Shown piece after piece: positions 58,780-64,000 of a stretch of DNA of 64,000 nt (its first letter is position 1; the number at the start of each line of letters is the position of its first letter). Source of the stretch: Takakia lepidozioides (taxonomy: Eukaryota; Streptophyta; Takakiopsida; Takakiales; Takakiaceae); assembly GCA_030704615.1 (NCBI GenBank), contig CM060731.1, positions 3,780,001 through 3,844,000 on the forward strand. Direction: 5' to 3'. Both the position numbers and the translations under genes were made by a program. The notes under the pieces are model-generated. The model saw only the letters and a program-made list of their open reading frames with translations. It was not told the DNA's origin and made no database searches.

Positions 58780-59661
58780 ATTTTGGAGAAATACCAGGAT
58801 GTGATGCCGAAGGATTTACCAAGCGGCTTGCCACCGCAAAGAGGAGTTGACCACAAGATTGAGGTGATACCGGGATTGGAACCGCCTGCCAAGGCGCCCT
58901 ACCGGTTGAGCCACAGAGTTGGTCGAGCTGAAGACTCAGCTCAAAGATCTAATGTCAAAGGGGTACATCCGGCTGAGTAAGTCACCTTACGGAGCCCCAG
59001 TGCTATTCGCAGACAAGAAGGATGGGACGCTGCGGATGTGTGTCGATTACAGGGCTTTGAATAAGGTGACTATCAAAAACCAGTACCATTTGCCAAAGAT
59101 CGACGACTTTTTCGATTGGTTGGCACGAGCGAAGTATTTCAGCCGGATCGATCTGCGCTCCGGCTATCATCAAATTCGAGTGGCGGAAGGAGATGAGGAG
59201 AAGACCGCGTGCAGGACAAGGTATGGTTCATATGAGTTCTTGGTGATGCCTTTTGGACTCACCAACGCTCCCGCGACCTTTAGCACGCTGATGAACAGCC
59301 TTTTCAGGAGTGGTTGGATGACTTTGTGATCGTGTACATCGACGACATCTTGGTGTATTCGAAAACAAAGGAGGAGCACCTGGAACACCTCAAAAGGCCG
59401 TTCCAGAAATTGCGGGAAGGGAAGCTGTATGCCAAAGCTTCAAAGTGCGAATTCGGGGTCACAAAAGTGGAGTTCCTGGGGCATGTGATTACACATGATG
59501 GGATCAGAATGGTTGACAGGAAGGTGAGGGCAATCTTAGACTGGGAGCCTCCGACTTCGGTCCGGAGTGCGATCCTTCCTAGGACTCGCCTCCTATTACC
59601 GGAAGTATGTGAGAGAAATTTCGCCAAGATCGCGGGGGCCGCTGTCAGACCTTCTGTGTAA
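58780..59661 (+). pseudogene. Chromovirus reverse transcriptase
   Basis: Motifs in order: [63 protein letters not shown] (first catalytic Asp), [15 protein letters not shown], then after a frameshift at about 59320 the VYIDDILVYSK box (YIDD near 59335-59346) and FLGHVI. Another frameshift lies near 58905-58925, and the reading is lost after 59570. Confidence 0.9.
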
Positions 59662-59722
59662 ATCCAAAGTCTGGGCATGGAAACCTTTTGTGGCCAAGCT
59701 TTTGCTGAATTGAAGCAGCGCG

Positions 59723-60116
59723 ATGGCGGAAGCTCCAGTCTTGAAAATCCGGAGTTCGTTCGATCGTCCGTTCGAGATTCATACAGATGCGTCGGACTTT
59801 GCGATTGGGGGTGTACCGATGCAAGATGGACGTCCAGTGGCTTACAAAAGTAATAAACTGAATGAAGTGGAGCGACGGTGGCCGACGCACGAGAAAAAGA
59901 TGAAAGGCGGTGCACTGTCTTGACCTCTGGCGCCACTATGTTGGTTCCAACCCAGTGAAGGTGTTCACAGACAATGTCACGGTGAAGTATTTTGCCACGC
60001 AGCCCAAGTTGTCCCCAAAAACAACTTAGGTGGCAAGGCAAGATATTTTGGCGGTGTTCGACGTGGATATCTAGTACAAACCGGGACGGGACAACGTGGT
60101 GGCCGATGCTTCAAGT
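59723..60116 (+). pseudogene. Chromovirus RNase H
   Basis: FEIHTDASDFAIGGV (catalytic Asp) and PVAYKSNKLNEVERRWPTHEK are open at 59723-59923. The FTDN... and the final GRDNVVADASS (catalytic Asp) segments follow in other frames up to about 60110, with stops at 59922 and 60072. Confidence 0.8.
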
Positions 60117-60129
60117 AGAAAGCAGCAGC

Positions 60130-61122
60130 TATTGTTGGTGTACAGGGGCGAGATGGCGCTCCAAAGGAAGATCCGGAAGGCTTGCCGGAAGGCTTGCCGG
60201 AAGGATGAGCTGACAAAGTCCGTGATGCAGGACTTGAGGATGGGGGTTAAATCGCAGTTCCACTTGCAAAATGGACTGCTCCGGTATAAGCCAAAGCGTC
60301 TCTACGTGCCAAAGGGAGGGATCAGAGATAACCTCTTGAGAGAATGCCATGATAGCCCGCTTGCGGGCCACGGCGGAGCCAAGCGCACTGCGGCACTCTT
60401 GAAGAAAGAGTATTTCTGGCCCAAACTGAGGGAGGAGGCAGAGGAGTATGTCAAGACATGCACCACATGCCAACAAAATCAGAGCGAGTACAAAAAGCAA
60501 GCGGGGTTGTTACAACCCTTGCCGATTCCAGAGGGGACTTGGGAAAACGTCTCGATGGATTTCATGACTGCTATGCCGCTGTCAAAAGGATTCGATGCAA
60601 TCATGGTGGTGGTGGATAGGTTCAGTAAAATGGGCCATTTCATCTCCACCAAGGAGACAGCAACGGCGCAGGAAACAGGGCGAATTTACTTCGCCCACGT
60701 CTTAAAGCATCATGGAGTCCCCGAAGGATATTGTCTCAGACCGTGATCCAAAGTTTACGAGTAAATTTTGGAGGGCACTTTGGAAGAAGATGGGGACGAG
60801 GCTGAAGATGAGCACCGCCTTCCGAACTACGACCGACGGCCAAACGGAAAGAGTGAATTCTGTACTGAAGCAGATCTTGCGGAATTACGTGTCGGCAGAC
60901 CAAACAGACTGGGTGGAACACTTAGACGCGGCAGAGTTCTGTTATAATAACACAGAACACTCCGCAACGGAAGTTTCCCCTTTCGTATTGGTCTATGGAA
61001 AAGCACCTCTGGTGCCGACAAGTTGGGCCGCCCAGGACGTTGAGGAACCGGGAAGTAGCGGCGGTACTGGAAGAACGCGAGCGTTTTTGAAGCTCGCAAA
61101 GTACAAACATTGCCAAAGCTAG
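60130..61122 (+). pseudogene. Chromovirus integrase core
   Basis: The HHCC zinc domain is present (HDSPLAGHGG ... CTTCQQN, about 60350-60480), then the first Asp (SMDFMTAMP, about 60555), and after a frameshift near 60715 the second Asp (VSDRDPKF) and the Glu (TDGQTERVN, about 60833). The catalytic residues are all present, but the frame is broken. Joins the DNA copy to the host chromosome in the family. Confidence 0.9.
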
Positions 61123-61621
61123 GAAACGGTATGAAAGGCAGGCGAATCAGAAGCGGAGGGAAGTGAAGTTTGAGGCAGGCACGGAGGTCTGGTTGAACAT
61201 CAAGAATTTCCGACTACCCCGGAAGTGAGTCCAAAGTTCGTACCTCGTATGCGGGACCCTTTCGCATCCGGAAGGTTATGAATGAGGATGTTTATGAATT
61301 GGAGCTGTCGGCAAACATCAAGGTGCATCCAGTATTCCACGTCTCCCTTTGAAGCCTTACTTCAAAGATGAAGCGCGTCCGAATTGGCATCAAGTGTTGC
61401 GTCCGCCACCTGTGCTGTTGGATCATGAAAATGAACCTGAGTACGAGGTGGAGGCAGTACTTAAGTCGAGGAGGTTCAAGAAACCAAACGCAGTATCTCG
61501 TCAAATGGAAGGGCTATCATCATGTGGAGGCATCTTGGGTGCGTGCCTCAGAAATGGGAAACGCATCCGAGGCGGTTGCAGTTTTCGAAAGGGCGACCCT
61601 CAAAAGCGGAAGAAGCGTTGA
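61123..61621 (+). pseudogene. Chromovirus integrase C-terminus and chromodomain
   Basis: Two frames share the end of the polyprotein. EYEVEAVLKSRRFKK lies in the frame from 61349, and QYLVKWKGYHHVEASWV in the frame from 61368; together they form a chromodomain split by a frameshift near 61480. Chromodomains of this group read histone marks such as H3K9 methylation and steer integration. Confidence 0.8.
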
Positions 61622-61679
61622 TGAGGACATCAACCTTGGAGCGTGGGGAGGAAATGCATGCTTAGCCCGGCTTAGCTAG

Positions 61680-62615
61680 TTTAGAATCCGATTGCAAAAA
61701 ACTTGTATTGTACAAAAAAAATTGTTATAAAGGAAATGGGTTCCAAATGTTGTGCGTCCTATTTTGTTTGGAATGATGATGCATGGTGTGGTTGGCTAGT
61801 GTGTAGAATGCATGCTAGCTTACAAAAGTGGGGAGAGGTAAATTGGGTTAATCGTGTGTTTGCGCAATGCCGAAATCGGGTGACTCCCATCCAAGGGGCA
61901 AGGAAACTTGCGCCTTCTTTAGGAGTTCACGTGCTAGTGCACACCTGGCGCGTGCGCATACTATAACTGCGCTACTGAGGGGGTTGCCTTGTAGTGCGGG
62001 CTAACGCAGAAGCTACGCGCTTCCGTTCACGTACTATAATCGTGTAGCCTCGGGACGAAGTCGTAGTGCGGCTTCGGCGTGTTCCGTACCTCAGGCCAGC
62101 ATTCAAGGCGGACCCAATTGTAGTGATTGGGGCGCGCGGTTGGTTCAAGGTTATCTTCCTAGTCAAAGAGGGTTCGAGGTAAACCCTTGCTCAAGGTGAT
62201 GCCAAAAAGCGGCATCATGAGCGGTTCGCAAGCAATGTTGTTGGCAGTAAGGCGATTCGATCCTCGGGGAGGATCGTTCCTTGGCCTTGAAGTAGGCCAA
62301 GAAGAGTGCACTGGGAGGAGCTTGAGAGGCTCCACGCTTGGCTGGGAGTTGGAGGAAGTCGGCCGAACTAGCTAGTGGAGAGTAGAGTCAAGTGTGGGGT
62401 TTGGTTCCTTGCCATGGGCCGCCGTGGTATGGAAACAAACTCCTTGATGTGGGATGCCACAACTTGGATGTTCGTTTCCACAAAATGGACAAGCCGATGA
62501 GGACATCGACTCCCTGTTGGTAGGGGTGTGTGTCGCGGCCCTTTGCCTTGAGGGCAGGGGGGTCGGGACACAAGAGGGGCTGCCCTTGTGGTGGGGGTAG
62601 TGGCAGCAATAGGTA
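61680..62615 (+). other. Chromovirus 3' non-coding region and polypurine tract
   Basis: About 930 bases without coding sequence between the chromodomain and the 3' LTR. It contains three GTAGTG-centred words (near 61992, 62068, 62119) and repeated ACTATAA (near 61960, 62032). The purine stretch GGTGGGGGTAGTGG at about 62589-62603 just before the LTR is the likely polypurine tract. Confidence 0.5.
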
Positions 62616-63259
62616 TGAGGGGCTAAAGCACCCTTGAGTGCCCAAGGCACTCAAGGAGGCGGAGGCGCTCACTAGGTGGAGCCCCGCACACCGGGTTGCG
62701 GTGGGGGGTGGCTCCACAAAGGGTGGTGGTAGCTTAGCGGGACTTAGTGGGGGTGGCGTAGGACTCACCCTGGGGCGGAGACCTCGTGGTGGGAGTCATG
62801 GGGAGTCTTGGGACTCATCACGGTCCATAGGGGCCGTGGTGTGTGGGCCAAGACTCACCGCGACTCATCACCGGGAGTCGAGGGTGTTCGTGGTGGTTCG
62901 CCATAAAATGGCCATGGTTGTTTGTGAAACCCCCGCGGACAGCTACAGAAGTATATATATGGAGTAGTAACCCCGAGAACGGTGCAAGCCCGTTGGTGAC
63001 CAAAAACTAGTGAGTAAGCGAGCGAGCCGGAAAGCGACCAAAGAGTGAGGAGCTGTTCCGGACTGCCAACTACCAAAGGGAATTCTGTTGGTTCCAAATC
63101 GTTGGAGGGTTCTTTGGGAGATCAAAAGGGGATCGTTATGCCCCGGTGAGCAGTCGAAGCTCCAAGTTGGCCCGGCGGCCAGATTGGGAGTTAGGCGCGC
63201 GCATCAAGTGAGTAACTATGACTTGAGGGGGGGAGCTTACCGAAGTGAGGTGCGCGACA
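62616..63259 (+). repeat. 3' LTR of the chromovirus
   Basis: About 644 bases from TGAGGGGCTAAAG to GCGCGACA. Differences from the 5' LTR include a short insertion (TGCGGTGGGGGG, near 62697), ACCGGGAGTCGAGGG in place of ACCGGGGTCGTCGGGG near 62870, and scattered substitutions. Confidence 0.9.
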
Positions 63260-63339
63260 ATAATGGACTGCCATACCAGGGGCTGGTTGGTGGGTGCCCC
63301 CTCTCTCCCTCTGTCTCCCTCCTCGGAATTGGCCGGTTG

Positions 63340-63990
63340 CATCAGTGTTCTTTTCATGATTTTCCATCTATACCAGATGGACTCTAAACAGTGTTTTCAC
63401 CCGCCTTATAAAGGTTTTCTATCTGTACCGGAAAAATCACCTGGGTGGACACTAAAATACCTCTAAAAAAGACCTATAATTTTTCATTCCTCTTTTATTT
63501 ACTTTCATCTATACCAGATGAGTCACCAGAGAATGACAAATTATCTCCGTAGGGGTTGTGACACTGGCATCCTATCTATAATTTTTCCATCAGGCCGGAT
63601 GAAAAATACCAGGATAATAATTCATGTTATTCCTCATTTATGTTTTTTTTCCGTACTGGATGAGGTTTTTTTTAAGGGGATGGTGAATTACCTGTTAGGA
63701 TGAGAAACCGCTGCCTTGGATGATATGTTTCATCCTACTGATGGACCTTCTCCAACTTGATGAACTTATTACCTTTTTTCATCTAAACCGGATGAAAAAT
63801 GCAGCTTATGATGACCCTGGAGAATTGTTTAATTACCCTTAATTATGGCTAATTAAGGAGTAAAACCCTAACCCCTACACTATAACCTATTGTTTAAACC
63901 TAGCTAACGGATGACATCCATCGGGTTTTTGAGTTAAAGGGTGTTGATTATTCATCCCCCCCAGATGAAAAATCAGGCTTTGCCCTAGGG
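63340..63990. repeat. Cluster of TTTCATC...GATGAAA imperfect palindromes (right cluster)
   Basis: At least eight short units in about 650 bases, for example TTTCATCTATACCAGATGAG (63503), TTTTTCCATCAGGCCGGATGAAAAAT (63583), TTTTTCATCTAAACCGGATGAAAAAT (63775) and ATTCATCCCCCCCAGATGAAAAAT (63950). The core is TCATC, 5-8 variable bases often containing ACCGG or ACCAG, then GATGA. It continues to the window edge and has no coding potential. Confidence 0.6.
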
Positions 63991-64000
63991 TGTCTCTCCC

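Larger units (their letters stand above)
56381..63259 (+). mobile_element. Ty3-type chromovirus LTR retrotransposon, with two LTRs, inactive
   Basis: 5' LTR (56381-57013), tRNA-iMet primer site, gag, protease, RT, RNase H, integrase, chromodomain, a non-coding 3' stretch, then 3' LTR (62616-63259). The gene order and the chromodomain place it among the plant chromoviruses. Many frameshifts split the polyprotein. The 5' side abuts the Penelope-like pseudogene, so it inserted into or beside that element. No clear 5-base target duplication (flanks AGGTA or GGTAT and ATAAT). Confidence 0.9.

Noticed and set aside
59304-60041. 245-codon minus-strand ORF
   Set aside because: Antisense to chromovirus RT and RNase H, whose plus-strand motifs are unmistakable.
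62000-62130. tRNA-like or SINE-like segment in the chromovirus 3' region
   Set aside because: Repeated GTAGTG words caught the eye, but no cloverleaf, A-box or B-box pair could be found.

Overview
The window is nuclear DNA of a land plant. The evidence is a PLS/DYW-type pentatricopeptide repeat (PPR) gene, a 52-exon homologue of the plant nuclear-pore protein NUA/TPR with GT-AG introns, and plant-type transposons (L1-like LINE, CACTA/En-Spm, Ty3 chromovirus). The intron-rich, repeat-laden layout together with a Penelope/rvt-like reverse transcriptase suggests a seed-free plant, most likely a fern. That placement is inference.

Layout. 1-2335 (minus strand): the 5' part of a PPR gene (PPR-1) running off the left edge, its leader region, and a small conserved upstream exon. 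2847-28569 (plus): one large gene, the NUA/TPR nucleoporin, with an exon chain read in consistent phase from ATG to stop (about 2425 codons). Its introns hold several decayed non-LTR retroelement ends and one odd polymerase-like ORF. 30062-34659 (minus): a complete DYW-class PPR gene (PPR-2), with the same kind of leader and the same conserved upstream exon as PPR-1. The two PPR loci are therefore paralogous segments flanking NUA.

From about 35.9 kb to the right edge the window is almost entirely mobile DNA. A frameshifted L1-like LINE (35.95-40.82 kb) is cut in its reverse transcriptase by a CACTA element that starts at 40817. The CACTA element carries a decayed tnp2 transposase and, unexpectedly, a second gene with a Pro-rich linker and a SET-like domain (47.0-48.35 kb). 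From 49.8 to 53.7 kb there are LINE 3'-end fragments, two perfect long hairpins and an inverted-repeat pair. At 54.1-56.38 kb lies a decayed Penelope/rvt-like reverse transcriptase. A Ty3 chromovirus with two LTRs (56381-63259) follows, with a decayed polyprotein. The right edge (63.3-64 kb) is packed with short imperfect palindromes of the type TTTCATC...GATGAAA, also found at 52.1-52.4 kb.

Functionally the host genes are independent. NUA acts at the nuclear basket (mRNA export, SUMO homeostasis, flowering in Arabidopsis). The DYW PPR proteins are expected to act in organellar C-to-U RNA editing. The other coding features belong to transposable elements, nearly all with visible stops or frameshifts. 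No rRNA, tRNA or CRISPR feature was recognised.
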